Source: Marisa cornuarietis | Taxonomy: Eukaryota > Mollusca > Gastropoda > Architaenioglossa > Ampullariidae | DNA length: 64,000 nucleotides | Direction: 5' to 3' | Assembly (NCBI GenBank): GCA_004794655.1 | Contig: SMMW01000555.1 | Coordinates: 8,267,001-8,331,000 of the forward strand | The notes under the pieces: generated by a model | What the model saw: the letters and a program-made list of their open reading frames with translations, nothing else | What the model was told of the DNA's origin: nothing | Database searches by the model: none | Program-made: the position numbers and the translations under genes | Shown here: positions 1 to 13,159 of the stretch, piece by piece | How the letters are laid out: every line of letters starts with the position of its first letter | How positions within the stretch are numbered: the first letter of the stretch is position 1

Positions 1-1740
1 TGAGAGGGAGCGAAAGAGAGAAAGAGGTGGAGAAAAAGAGAAGCACAGATTTGAGGAGGAAGAAGAAGAGGGATGGAAAATGATTAAGGGTTTATGGTAA
101 GGATGCCTTATCCACACACTCCACCCCACTTCCAGGTTTGAGACTCCGCTGCACCAAACATCGTGTTGATAGTCGCTGACCCATCCAGCCGTCCGTTCAC
201 CCATTTATCTCATCATCTGTCCATCCATCGGAGCGTGACAAGCATCGGCTGTAACCAGAGCACCAACAGACTGTGAGAAAGCACGTCACTTAGCGTGTGG
301 CTCAAGGTGCATCCGGGGAACAGTCGGGGCCGGATTCTGAATCGTCACTTCATCAGCGCGATGCTTCGATGTCTTTTGCTGCGACTAGCGAAGATCTGAT
401 TACCGCCTTCCCCCCAACACTGCCTGGCATCATTGCCTTCGCATCAAACCTTCATTCATCCTTCTGTTTCTCTCTTTCCCTTGCTCGTTTGCTCTCTTTC
501 TCTGTCCTTTTTGTTTGTCTATCTCGCAGAGAAAGAGAGAGAGAGCAAGTAGACGCATTATATTTTCACTGTAGTTTTGCAAGAACATGCATCTAGACAG
601 AGACATAATTTTGGGGCGCATGCAGATACACGCAAAACACGTGCAGACATGCACACAGAACCACACGCATGCAAACTCTCTCGTATGTTCTTTTTAGCTT
701 TTTGTATATTTGTGTGCATGGGCATGCATGAGCACAGTCTTTTTATATTTAATCCATTTTCCTATATTTTTTCCTTTCATTATCTTCCGTTCTTCGAAGA
801 AACGTTAAAAAAGAGAGTCGTGGATAATTTTTTTTTTTTTTTTTTTTGCCAACGAACTCCCACGCTCTTGCGCACATGCACGCGCATCCAAGTGGAGTAA
901 TAAGCAAACACCCAGGACGTTTCTATCCAACCATTACATCACCGACATGGGTGCTTGGTATTTATGTCGGCTGGTCGAGCCAATGAAGTCAGTTATAATG
1001 TACCTATGTAGAACCATTGGTTGAATTCATTTTAATCTCTCATCCTCTAACCAAGGTAACAAAACATTTTCATAATACTGTATAAACTAAAGCCGTTTGC
1101 ATGACGGTGTTGTAGCCTTCGATTATCGCGGGTTTTGTGGGTTTTTTTAGGTGTTGTTGATTTTATTAATCTTGTTAAGTGTTGATTTATCAACATAAAT
1201 ACCATCCCCACCTTGGTATCTTTTTGAACAGGAGGCTACTGCGGTTGTAAAATCACATCCCTGAATGAAGAGCTTATCTACGTTCCTAAATTGTTATCCT
1301 TCATACCTGCCCGGGCTATAACAGTTTTTAAAACTATTTTTCTCCCCTTGATTACGTTGGACTGTATTTACTTTAGCTGTGTGTCTATATGTATATATGT
1401 AAATAGAGAGGACGTATTCTTGTGTGCTTAACATGTACATGTGTGTACTTATCTGTATATTGCTAGCTAAAGAAACAAACACGGATGTGGTGTTCCGGAA
1501 TGTTTCGAAGATAAGGCTTGTAGCTGATATAAGCAGGGGGGGGGGGTGAACAAAAACAAAACACAACCACGTTTAGGTATAAATAAGGACAGTAATAGGA
1601 GGTCTGTGAAGCACCACCATTAAACTACTTTCACAGTAATTTGCAGTAGAAACAGTCATTAGAATCGTCCATTATGATTACCGTAACACTAACATGTGCA
1701 TGGCAGCAGTATGCTAGCCGAGACATTTTTCCTACCTGAA
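1..1740. other. Non-coding stretch, no gene recognised
   Basis: The first 75 bases are purine-rich (GA repeats). A homopolymer T run lies near 829-847 and a G run near 1537. Open frames here are short and compositionally random. It is probably intronic to UTP15, whose earlier exons are not in the window. Confidence 0.6.
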
Positions 1741-1750
1741 GTACAGGCAG

Positions 1751-2775
1751 TTGAACACACTTAGCCTGTCACGTGACTGTAGTCACAACAACCAAATAGG
1801 AGCTTACTTTCGTACCACAGTAGGGGTACGTCAAGGATGTCCCCTATCACCCGTGTTGTTTAATATATTCTTGGAGAACATCATGCTTGAAGCTCTTCAT
1901 GACCACCATACCTCCATTTCAATCGGTGGAAGACCAATCGTCAACCTACGCTTTGCAGATGATATAGATCTGTTAGCAGGTACAAACAAGGAACTGCAAG
2001 ACCTCACCAACAGACTGACAGACAGCTCAAACGCATATGGAATGGAGACCAGCACAGAAAAGAGCAAAGTTATGATCAATGGCAACGGCAAAGCAGAGAT
2101 CTATATGAACGGGGTACAGCTCGAAGAGGTAAGTAGCTTCAAGTACTTGGGAGCCACCCTCTCCAAGGACGGCAGCTCCACGCAAGATATCCGCATCAGG
2201 ATCGCAACAGCAACAGCAGCAATGGCTAGGCTAGATAGGATCTGGCATAGCCACAAGATAAGGTTCACTACCAAGTACAGGCTATACAAATCCCTGGTAG
2301 TGCCGATCCTGCTCTACGGATGCGACACGTGGACTCTACTCGCCGAAACAGAAAGGAGAATCCAGGCATTCGAGCACAAGTGTCTGAGGAAGCTGCTCCG
2401 GATCTCATACAAAGAACACAAAACCAACGACTTTGTAAGAAACAAGATTGCCGCACTCGTAGGACACCAGGAACCTCTACTATCAACAGTCAAGCGACGT
2501 AAGCTGGTCTTCTTTGGCCATGTAACCCGGCACGACACCTTGTCGAAGACTATCCTTCAAGGCACCTTGGAGGGTGGCCGACGCCGCGGTGGTCAGAGAA
2601 AGAACTGGGTTACGAATGTCAAAGACTGGACTGGTCGTCCTGTACAGGACCTGCTGACTATTGCCCAAAATAGGCAAGAGTGGCGGGCCCTATCAGCTGC
2701 AGCGTCTATCCATGTGCTCCCCCCAACGCCAGGTGCCAGGCAAGGGACGACTGACTGACTGACTGACTGACTGTA
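1751..2775 (+). mobile_element. 5'-truncated RTE-like non-LTR retrotransposon with ACTG-repeat tail
   Basis: An open frame of 335 codons encodes the C-terminal half of a LINE reverse transcriptase. It has the VGVRQGCPLSP motif, the catalytic FADD box (residues 68-71), then FKYLGATLS, YGCDTWTLL, RRKLVFFGHV and WTGRPVQDLL, the order seen in RTE/BovB-type elements of invertebrates. The endonuclease and the RT finger motifs are missing, so the copy is 5'-truncated, as is usual for target-primed reverse transcription. The 3' end is a run of ACTG units (about 2749-2774) and the stop codon TGA falls inside that run. The frame is otherwise unbroken, so the insertion may be fairly young. Clade assignment is from motif order only. 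Confidence 0.88.
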
Positions 2776-5700
2776 GTCATGCCACATTTGGTCACTGAAC
2801 GTGAACGCACTAGCGAGCGGGCTTATAGCGAAAACCGAACATTCACTCGCATCTTCACAACACAAACTCAAGGTTCAAATGTATGGAAAACGTATTTTAA
2901 AGGTCGTTAATACTCCAGCATGCTTGTTGAAGTATTGATTGCAGGGCCAAAATCTGTTATAAAGTCATTTTTATAAAGGAGTTAATGTTGTGGGGCGCGA
3001 GTACGTGTTGTTGACGCGAGGTACTTTGCCGCGGTAATAATGAAAGTGTTACTGGAGTCACCTGAATGCTGTACTTGTGTAACGTTCTCTGGTAATCTGT
3101 CTACGACTAATGCTGTACTTGTCGCAGTTGTTTTCTATGAATTGTGCAAATCCTGTTGCTGTCGTCTCCAATACACCTTTTAAAGCAACAAATAGTGCGT
3201 GTGTTTGTGCAGTGGTGACTTGGATTACCCGGTACCGGAGTGAAAGTCTCCCGCATAAGGCTATGCTTTAACTTGATAAACGATTATTGCTAATGAAAAG
3301 CGACCCGCATAAAGGTGCGAGCGTGGAAATTCCCTGTGAATGGCATAGTTAAAAAGGGGTGGAGGGTGAACAACACCTGAGCGATGGCGCGCAGTGACGC
3401 AAGCAGCGTAGCCCGAACTGTTCCAAAAGAAACCAGATCCACCTTTAGTCTACGAGAGACGAGTTCAAAACAAGGTAGGAGTATCCTTTTCCCTTCTGGG
3501 CAGGTGTGGGTCGCCCTGGATGTTGTGAAAAGCTGGGACCGGGGGCTCGGCGCAAGGCGAGCGTGTCTCAAGAGGAAACTGCCTGCTGCAGGAAGCTACG
3601 GCTCTGGAACAATCAAGATATGTGGAAAATGCTGGCAGCACATGTCATGCAACATCTTCCCCCATAGTCCCCGGCCTCTTGGCGCTGCCCTGTTCTGGAA
3701 CGCGTGATATCGGAATTGTTTACCCACACTCCTTCCGGCGGGCCGGTTACCGACTCGGGTAGCTGGGAAAACAGCGGCGGAGAGCTTCGGGTGAAATTAG
3801 CGGCACTGGGCGGAAGTTTTTTGTCCCAGATAGCGACTGATCTATCATGCGGTAGAATTTACGTCGTATTGTTTGACATGTTATTTGAAAATATGCGGTT
3901 CGGGCTTAATTCGTCGGCCGCGTGATGTTTTTATGTCAGCGTGCGGCTGGGGCTGTAATTAGACTGTAATGGAATATCGCCCCACTGTTTCCTCTCCCTA
4001 TTTTCGCCTCGTATTTTTCTGGCGAGCCTTCCCTGCATGGCGAGCCCGTCATTACTTACAACTTTGAGAAGTGGTGTCTTCCATCTATCTTGCTCCATCT
4101 CTGCCTCCTCCATCTCTCTCTCTCACCACACACACACACACACACGCACAAACTTTTTCTCTCCCACCCCACCCCCCTTTTCTGTCTGAATGTCATATTA
4201 AAGACCAACCCGAGTACGATCTTTGTTTATTTGGGTTTTTTCGAGTAACCGGCTTGATTCTACTATAAAATTGTTGAATTCCCAAGTCCTGATTCGTCTC
4301 CTTTTGTTCGCGAGATACATCGACATTTTCGTACATTGATCACCGAGCATTTTGTCCGAGCAGTCTCATCAGCTACAACCTTGGCGATATTATCGTGTCA
4401 CTTCCGTAGGTGATAATCTCGAGGCTTGAAGATTTATTTAAAATGAAACTGTTACACTCGGGTTGTTCTTTAACACCCGTTGCGTTTCATACAGCGGGCG
4501 AGATTTCGCTTGTCATGTCTGGCTCGACTCGCGAAAATCCTCTTTTCCTGGCCGTAATCTTTCTCTTAATCTGTTCGAAGTCATTTTTGTGTGGTTATTC
4601 TTTTTCTGTTTTTCTTCATTTTACCCATCCTTCCTACACTTCTTTAGTGTTAATCCATAGAAGCCAGCTTCCGGGATAGGTGGATGATGGGCGTAAAAGG
4701 GTATAAAATCCCGTAGCTTAGACGCCGTGAGGGCAGATAATGTAAAAGAAGCTATGTTAGGACATGGTGGGTGGAAGGCTGAGCGCATCCATCTTTTTTC
4801 CTTGCCTTTACGTTTGCTGATAAACTAGATACCCGTTTTGTGCAGAGAAGGGTAGAGGAAGGGGTAGTTTTGCTGTCGCAAGTCCGAGCGGGTTTTGAAC
4901 CAGCTTCCTCCTGCACCTCAGATGAGCATTAATAACCGTCAGGCATGTTCTCCCTATATGTTAAGCTGTGGTTTTAAAGCCATTGACCAGAGTTTATGAA
5001 TGATGAAGAGGGTTGGGCCATTTTGAGCACAGGGAGGCTTGAGCTTTGTCATCTTGAGTAGTCTGGTGATTCTGCCCTTTGTTCGCGGGCTGGTGGATGG
5101 GAGTGGTGCTTCGTGACTGTTAGCGTAGATTGTCCGAGGAGGTTTGTTTCCCTGACTGTGGGACTAAAAAGGTATCTTCTCTAGGACAGGCTAAACCCTG
5201 CTGCTATTACCTCCCCTAACTCGCCTTTTTCAGTTGTCAGCTGCTTTCTTGCGGGGCACGCCCGGGAATAGCGAACACAAGATTCAGGGGTACGCAGATG
5301 AGCAGTTATTTCCCCCTTTCCACCTTTCTAGTTTCCAATTCTGTCCCTTTCAAGTAATCTAGACAAGTCGCCTTCTTAGTTATTGTATCCATGTTTCTCT
5401 TTCCTTCCTTTCAACTGTCAGATGTCCCCATAAGCGGTGGCTTAGCTGTAATGTTCCTTTCCATCAATCGCATGCCAGACAGGCTCCGTTCTCGCCTCTT
5501 TTTTTTTTTTTTTTTTTTTGCTACAGTCTCTTTTTTGTTTCGCTTGCTGTCCCGTTCCATCCTGTAATTTCTGGGATTTGTAGGTTTGCATTTCTTGAAA
5601 ACCCCTTTACCATACACTTTTCAAACATGGGGTAACACGTCTGTAAATATGAATGTTTTGTGCGAATGCATCGGTTCTCTTAGCGTTCTTTTGTGCGCCC

Positions 5701-5930
5701 ATTGATAGTAACAATAAAATCAGTTTTTCAAGAAAATTTAAAACAGTGTTAAGTAATGACACCCGTTTATTTTCTCTCTCGCGCGCGTGCGTACGCGTGT
5801 ATATATATATATATGTGTGTAGTGTGAGTGAGACTTAACTTTGAAATAGTGTGCACTTAATATACGTTCATATCACCACAGTTTTCTACATGTGCTGTGA
5901 TTATATCTTGTCATGTTCTTCTTTGTCCAG
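2776..5930. other. Non-coding stretch upstream of first visible UTP15 exon
   Basis: No gene was recognised. The stretch holds a CA microsatellite near 4127-4145, a T run near 5499-5519 and a short AT run near 5798-5812. The 107-codon frame at 3384-3707 has no recognisable domain and no splice context. Confidence 0.55.
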
Positions 5931-6066
5931 GGGGCAACGTGATCAAAGTGTGGGATGCAGTGGCCGGGGGCAGACTACTCACAACGCTGAGCCATCATCA
6001 CAAGACGATCACATCCCTTTGCTTCTGCAGCCGTCACAAGCGCTTTATGTCAGGATCACTAGATAG
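5931..6066 (+). CDS. UTP15: UTP15 exon (WD40 blade, first exon in window)
   Basis: The acceptor is ctttgtccag and the donor is gtctgt. The exon enters with two bases of a split codon and leaves with AG of an Arg codon. It encodes GGNVIKVWDAVAGG and SLDR, the strand pattern of a WD repeat. Confidence 0.92.
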
Positions 6067-9000
6067 GTCTGTATCCTCCTCATCATCATCATCGTCGTTA
6101 TTTGCACTGATTATAAGATACATTGGAAAAGAGAACATCAAAATTTAATTTCTGAGCACTGCTTGTTTACGTAGATAAAGTGTCTGTGTAGGTTGGGTCG
6201 TTGTCAACAGCGAGTACTTTCAAGCAGGGGAAACGTGGAGCCTGGTGGTTAGGCAGCGGCATCCAAACCCGAAGGCGCGCACAATCGCTGGTTCGATACC
6301 CGTTATACTTTCAATACTTTCCCCTTGACCCAGCTAAGGCATGGGTACCCGACTTCTTAGAGAGGGAAGGTAAGGCAGCTAGAGCCGTCACATAAAGCTG
6401 GCTCTGAGATATACGTTTAAGGAAGAGATGGGGGCAACCCCCTTTCTCTCACACACACAACCGCAAGGTCACGGGGATTAGCTTATCTTTAGTCACAAGC
6501 ATTAGCGTTGAGCAGTCTCGTGTTAGAAGCCGCTGTCCATGGCGACAACCGGAGACCCGCAATGTTCTATACACAACATGATGGATCTCCTTATGGCAAA
6601 GGTCCTGACGAATATATTCTGCAGTAATGGCAGGCAACAGTAACTGCGTAAGGCATACTACTAACCCGAAGCTGTTAGTAGCCGCTGTCTTTGTGCGATT
6701 AAGGAAAAGTAGCCAGGCTGACTCTAATCTAGGTGTCCGTCAGTTTGTACTGCTCAGAGTACTTCACAGCTTGCTTGCTTGCTTGCTTCCTTGCCAAGCA
6801 ACCAGTCTGCCATGTTCCCGATTTCCCGCATCATGTGTAAAACCTGCCCACATCATGTGAAGATGCAGCTGCAGAGACGGATACCAAGAGACAAGTACCA
6901 CTTTCCTTCCTAATCCTGCTCTCTGTTTGTACGACCTCAACATGTAAAGGTTCATCTTATTCGGCGACGTCGCTAACGTTGTCCAAGCTGGCAGATGGTT
7001 CTTCCCCCCACCCACCCTCTACTGATACGCCAACCTAGGAAGAAAGAGAAGCAGTGCGCTTGCCCCGTTCCCCTCCAATCTCCTTCCCATTTTTTCGCAG
7101 ATGGACAAGAATGTCTGCCACTACACTCTGGTAAAATAACCTTTCCCCCCACTCGCCCCAACACACATATACATCATTTCCCGCATCCATATCAAGCGAG
7201 ATGCCTCTCGTTTTCCTTGAGCTTCTTCCGTGGCACTGCTTGATTGGAAGGATAAGCTCGCCTCGAGATTTCGTGCTCGGATGTCGGCCCTCACATCACC
7301 CCTCGCCTTGGAATGATATCTGACCAGAAAGCAACGGACGAGTCCGTTTGATCTGCAGCTCCCACGCGCCCGAACAGTAAACATCACTTCCAGCGATAAA
7401 TGGCCGAAACATCTGTCGGGGACGTCGACAACGTGGCCGAGACGAGGGCGCGCGCGCGAGAGAGAGGGAGATGAACGATCCTACATCCTTGTCAAACAGA
7501 TCTCGGCTATTCGCCCGGAGTTGATCGCTCATTGTATCTCTTGCCTGACAGTCGTGCGCTGCTCTCTCTTCGAGTTCCGCCGCTTAGGTGCCGATGATGG
7601 CGGTCGGCTCGATCTGGACCAGATGCTTGAAGGAAAAGTAATATCGGGAAAGCCGCGCAAAGAGATAGAGTTACATTGTTTGGAGTATCTGCCCTTAGTC
7701 CTTCAGGGCGTGATGTCTTGCGGACGTAAACCCTCTATCAAATTCATGCTTTCGTACTAGAAACCTTTTGTCGAGCAACAAGAAAATACCCAGTAAAAAA
7801 TCTCGTTGTCGAGACTGCTCTTGGTTACCATAGATGGGCCGTAGCAGATATTTTAGGGAGAACGGAGGAGTTAGTAGGTGTGACTTAATAAGAACTGTGG
7901 TGATGAGCTACCCTTTTTGGTGTGCCTGGGTTTAGAGGCATTTACGCACGGGCTTGGGATGCTAAAAATATATTTAATTATTTATTTACTTATTTTTGTA
8001 ATGACAGTTGTATATGCTATCAAGTCCGGCGGAAACTTTGTACGAGTTTGGTTTTTTCCGTTGCTAGCAAGAGCGCCAGAGCTAACGAGTCGATGTGCAA
8101 ATTCTGATGTCCATACATCTGCTACAACACGCTAGTATACTGATCGTATTCACCATTTTTAACCTTTGTAACAGTAGACAGTAGCAAACGCCATCCCGAG
8201 TCCATCGTGAGCCGACAAGTCACGTGAAAGGCTGGCCAGGAGATAATTCCTAGTTTTCCTTTACGGAAAGAAAATTGACCTGCAAGCACAGCCTTCCCCC
8301 CCCCCCATGACATAATGAAGTAGCTATTTCTGCAAAGTTGGGCAAGGAGAGATTTCTCGAACAAACGACGTTTTTCTATACAGTTAAACAATTGGTTAAC
8401 TAGGCTACAGCGTCTGCCCAGAAGATATATCGATATTTTTTTTCTTCGGGATAACAATGGCGGCATAAGACAAGATCAGAGGGAGCAGCGGCGAAGGATC
8501 GTAACTTACCCAGTTAACGCTCTGCACACTAAACCCGGTTACATCCCTCCTCCCTCGTATTCATTCTACATGCTTTATTCTGCTTTGTTGTGTTATTTTG
8601 GACACACAAAATGTTATTATACGTACTCTGCCATCCCCGTGCTGGTAAAATCCGAGACAACGTGGTGCAGATCGGTATCTCAGAGGTGAACCGAGATTTT
8701 CCCCGGCGGTCACAAACCAAGGAAGCTAATTTCAATGTCGTAAGAGAAGGAAGAAAAAATAAGTAGAAGAGAAAGAACATTGACTTTGGAAACGGAAGAA
8801 AGCGAGGGCAAAAGCTGACCTTTAGAAGTTAATGCACAAGAAAGAAGGGCGAGAAAAAAAAGGTAAAAATAAAAGGGAATAGAAAAGGAACGGTTGTGGT
8901 GGAAATGTTTAAGACCGTCAGCTATGGCATACATTGCAGTTATGATGTACTGGCAGACAGCGTGTAGGTCGGTATGATGTATGCCCCGAAGGGTATTTGG

Positions 9001-12000
9001 CAGTAATTGCGTGTTCCCGGCATGCCTTGCAGCCGGGCAGCGTAACAAATAGTTGGGGAGAGGGGTTTGTGAGGTGGACGGGGGGTGGCGCGGGCGTAAA
9101 CCAAGCGGCTTCCGCACGTCCTGCGCCTCCCGCTGTCCCAGGCCTCAACGTAGAGCGACACCATCGGCAGATGTGTACCCGACTTCCTCGCAGCCAGGAA
9201 CCCAACTCGACATGACAAATTGCTGACGAGTTAACAAAAGGGCGAAATTTTGCTTGAACATCAAAACTGTCCAGAGTGGCACGCCATCTTGTTGCTTATG
9301 TGTTCGGCGCCAGAGCTAACAGCTGCTACCAACAATCACATCTTCGAGGAAAGGGGAGATGTTAGTGGAGGGGAGGAGCTGGTGGGAGGAACCAGCATCA
9401 AGAGCTGGAATAATATCACCTTGTAACGGGGACATGAGAGCAAGACAGTCAGATCGCAAGATAGCAATTGCAAAAGAACACTGGGAAAGGAAGAGGAAGT
9501 AAATCACATTGTTGTATTCGCGGCATTTGAAGACTAGTGAGCTGCTCAGTTTGACTTGCTGGAGATGGAGTTGATGCTAGGGGATCTTGTCTAGCCATTT
9601 AACCATTCTACAGAGCGTTTTGTTCGGCTGTCTTCTTGTAAATTATTAGAGGAAACCACAACAGGAAATCTTTTTTTAAAATATAGTTTGGTTGACTGTT
9701 CCGTTCTTGATCACTGTAACATATGGTGGAAAATGTTTTCCCTTTTTCCTTTTAGGACTTTGTGATGTCTTGTATTCGGTTTTCGAAATTTTTCACCTAG
9801 AGCCTGTCTTTGAAATCTTTTTTCTTGCCCTTGGGATATGGTGAACGATGCTCTGCCTCTCTCGCTCGCACACACAGAATAACTTTAGAAGCAAAATGAA
9901 GTTTTAGTTGACGAGTTGTTGTGTCTATATGAACCCGCGACAGGAGTGCTGTTCCTTGACTTTTGTATTTGTTTCCATTTGTTAAATAAACAAGGTTCAG
10001 TTCTCCCGGACGTTGTGCATGTATGCGTGTGCTCATGCGACAGAGTGAGAGTGAGTGAAAGGGATGGAAGCGAGGCAAGAGGCAGTCTAATGGTCAAGTT
10101 TTTTCCCTCTGTTACAGGCATGTCAAGATCTATGACGTCAGCAGTTATCAGCCTGTCCACTCTCTGGACTATCCAGGTGCAATCCTCAGCTTGGCCATAG
10201 CGGTAAGTTCAAGAACGGCTGTCTCAGACTTGTACAAGTCCTACTCCGTACCCTCTCCGCCCGCCTCCCTGCATGAAAAAGATGGGAAGTCGTGTAACCG
10301 GTGTTGTAGTTTGTCCGTGTCTACATGCGACTTTGTGGATAAGCGTGCCGATGCCATGACGCGTGATAATCCTCTTGTCCATCCCGCTGTACTCTCCTTG
10401 AGGGCTTTACACGTCCGACAGGTGTTGAGGCTTCGGCACCCCACCTACTTCCACCCTTCACAGAGGTGACCCATCCGCCTATCACTGTCTCCGACGTGCA
10501 ATCGCGCCCAATGTTGTGCCAACGTATCGCCTACAATTTATCCCCGTACCTTACTAGGGTCTGTATAAAGACAGGACGAAAGAAAAAGAAGTTTTTTAAA
10601 ATATCCAAAGAAAAAACACGAAGCCAAAGATGTTGCTGAATTAGCGCTTCAGCATTCATTGCTTTGGCTCGTATGTGAAAGCTATTAACAACTACCGTAG
10701 ATTCTCAAAACTGAAATTTTATGTTTTCAACGCAATCTTTTTCTCTCTGGCTTCCTTCCCCCAACTTTTTCTTTTTTCTGTTTGTTCCTTTTTTCCTCCC
10801 TCATCATTCCCGCTTCCCCTCCCCTGTTAAAGAGCAGTTGCCAGTCAGAATTACCAAGTAATTACTCGACAAGGAAGTTTGCTTACAACGGTCCAGCACC
10901 GGTTACTGGCGGCTGATGGTGGGGACGACGAATGGCGCTACAACTCACGTCTGGCTGCCCGCGCGCGTGCACTTGTCCACATGCACGTGCTCGCTCGCTC
11001 GCACATACGCACACGTACGCAAGAACGAACACACGCTGACACACACACACACACACCTCTACTCGCTCGTGCTCATTGTGGTGCGTGACTTGAAAGACTT
11101 GTACTTTGTCGGCTGCTCCGGACAGGTTCTAGTGTAGGCGGCGGCGGTAGCGGCGCTCGCGCGGGATTTTTGCTCGAATTTTCGTTTACACGTTTTGGTC
11201 ATAAAGATGACGTGTAAGTGGATACATTTGTGCCTTTGAGGAGCTATCGACAAAAATAACGGCCCGATGAGATAGCGGGCCCGGGCCCTTCATCGGCGCA
11301 GTCAAATCAGCATTTATTGAGGGTGACAAGGTGGGGTTGGGGGAAGGAGAGAGTTCATACGCCTTGAGAGGGGCCAGAAAACTGCTTTTTTCCTGCACCG
11401 ATGCGTTTCGCAGATTGAAGCTTACCAACATTTCGAAAATTATTTGTGGGGCCCGTTTTTTAACGTAACGGTATCGAGGGGGGGGGGTAGAGAGAAGAGG
11501 GAAACCGCGTGGGTGGGGGAGGAGGGGGTGAACGCTTGCTCAAGGCATCGACGTCGGCGTCGTTATGAAAACGTTTATTTCTAAGGTGACACGGAATTGA
11601 TCGTAAACCGATAATGCCAGGAGATAGAAACAGAGAGGGCTTTCCGCTCCACACTTTCGCCCATATGTGCCGGCGCTTGGCTCTTTGAAGTCCGCTCCGC
11701 GAAACATGTTTTCGGTTCCTCCGCGTAATGATGGACTGTTAAGAAAATCACCATTGACTTTGTGTTATTTGTGTCTGGACAGCATTCCTTCCTTCCACGG
11801 CGGCAATTTCGTGGCACTAAAAAGTTATGGCATATAATACTGTTAATTAGGAAGGGTGGCTATGCTAGCAGAAGTCGGGAATGAAAAAAAAACTGCTCCC
11901 AAAAAAAATCTAGGGGTGTATGATGAGGGAGCACCACTCCCTTTTGTTAAAGAAAACAAAATTGGCCACTCATCATACCGCTTGAGGTAATGGTTTCTGT

Positions 12001-13100
12001 TTGGCAGGCAAGTCTACTGTCCTGATCTGTTTTACTGCATGGTGCTTCCATAATGTAATTCGTTTTTTCATCAAGCTTCTCTTGAGACTGTTATGTACCT
12101 TCAATACAGACCGTTGGTTTTTCTCTCACCTTCCGCCCTTGTATCCTTTTATCTGCTGTAGTCTTATCAAGACGAAAAAAAAAACTGCCAGTGGAAACCA
12201 AGGCTTAGACTTCTCACTGCATCTCGGGATCTTCTTTGTCTTTTTTTTAAGCCCTAACTTTTATGTCGCTTGTGTTAAACTGAAGCCTGTGACAAAATAC
12301 TACTACGCTGCTATTTCTTTCCTCCACCGTTCCTCCTTCCAACCCCTCCAGATGATTATATGTAGCTTGTATCAATATTTCCGACTGCTGCGACTTTTTC
12401 CGTGGGTGCTCATTGGTAAGGTTCAGGGTTCCAGTCTTACTTCAGATGCTTCTTGCTATCGTGGCCATGCTGGCAGGTTCATTGTCCTGCACTAGGGGAT
12501 GAGGCTGCTGTGTGTTGCATTCCCCCTTTTTCACTTTCTCGCTTTCTTTCTTCCCTTGCTGATTTTGCTGCATATGAATGCTAAGCCGAGTTATTATCTT
12601 GTCAAAAATTATAACAATAAAAACGAAAGATGCTATGGAGTGGTTTCATAACATCCGCTAGATCCTGGATGGCTTTTGTGGTTGATCGTGGATTTGTCAG
12701 TTATTTTGCCGTCGATCATTTTGTGCGCTGAAAGCATCTTCCAAAAAACAAAAAACAAAAAAAAGCAAAATAGAAACAAAATCGAAACAAAATCAAATAG
12801 GCAGACCCGTTTTTTTCATTGTGATTATGACACAGTATCTCTGAGTGGGGTGCAACATTCACCTCTCGTGGATGGATTCTTTCAACTTGAAAGTCAATAA
12901 TCTAGTGCATTGCAAAGAAATCTCTTCAAATTAATGTAGCTTATGACGCACGCAGATAGAGAACCACAGTCCCTGTTGGGTTAACGTGACTGTGAATTTT
13001 CGTTGATCTTTTAAGAGGTGTTTAGGAAGAATGACAGCGCCACTTTTGCGTATCGTTTGAGTCCACGACATGTCGTCGCGCTTGTTATTGTCATTTTTAC

Positions 13101-13159
<59 letters not shown>

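Noticed and set aside
3384..3707. 107-codon plus-strand open frame as a possible upstream UTP15 exon
   Set aside because: The translation has no WD40 strand pattern and does not resemble the UTP15 N-terminal half.
4880..4965. Possible minus-strand tRNA-SINE head (GGTTCAAAACCC B-box-like)
   Set aside because: No convincing A box, no family body and no second copy in the window.
12001..12495. 164-codon plus-strand open frame
   Set aside because: It lies in a UTP15 intron, has no domain or splice context, and reads as Phe/Leu/Ser-rich translation of T-rich DNA.
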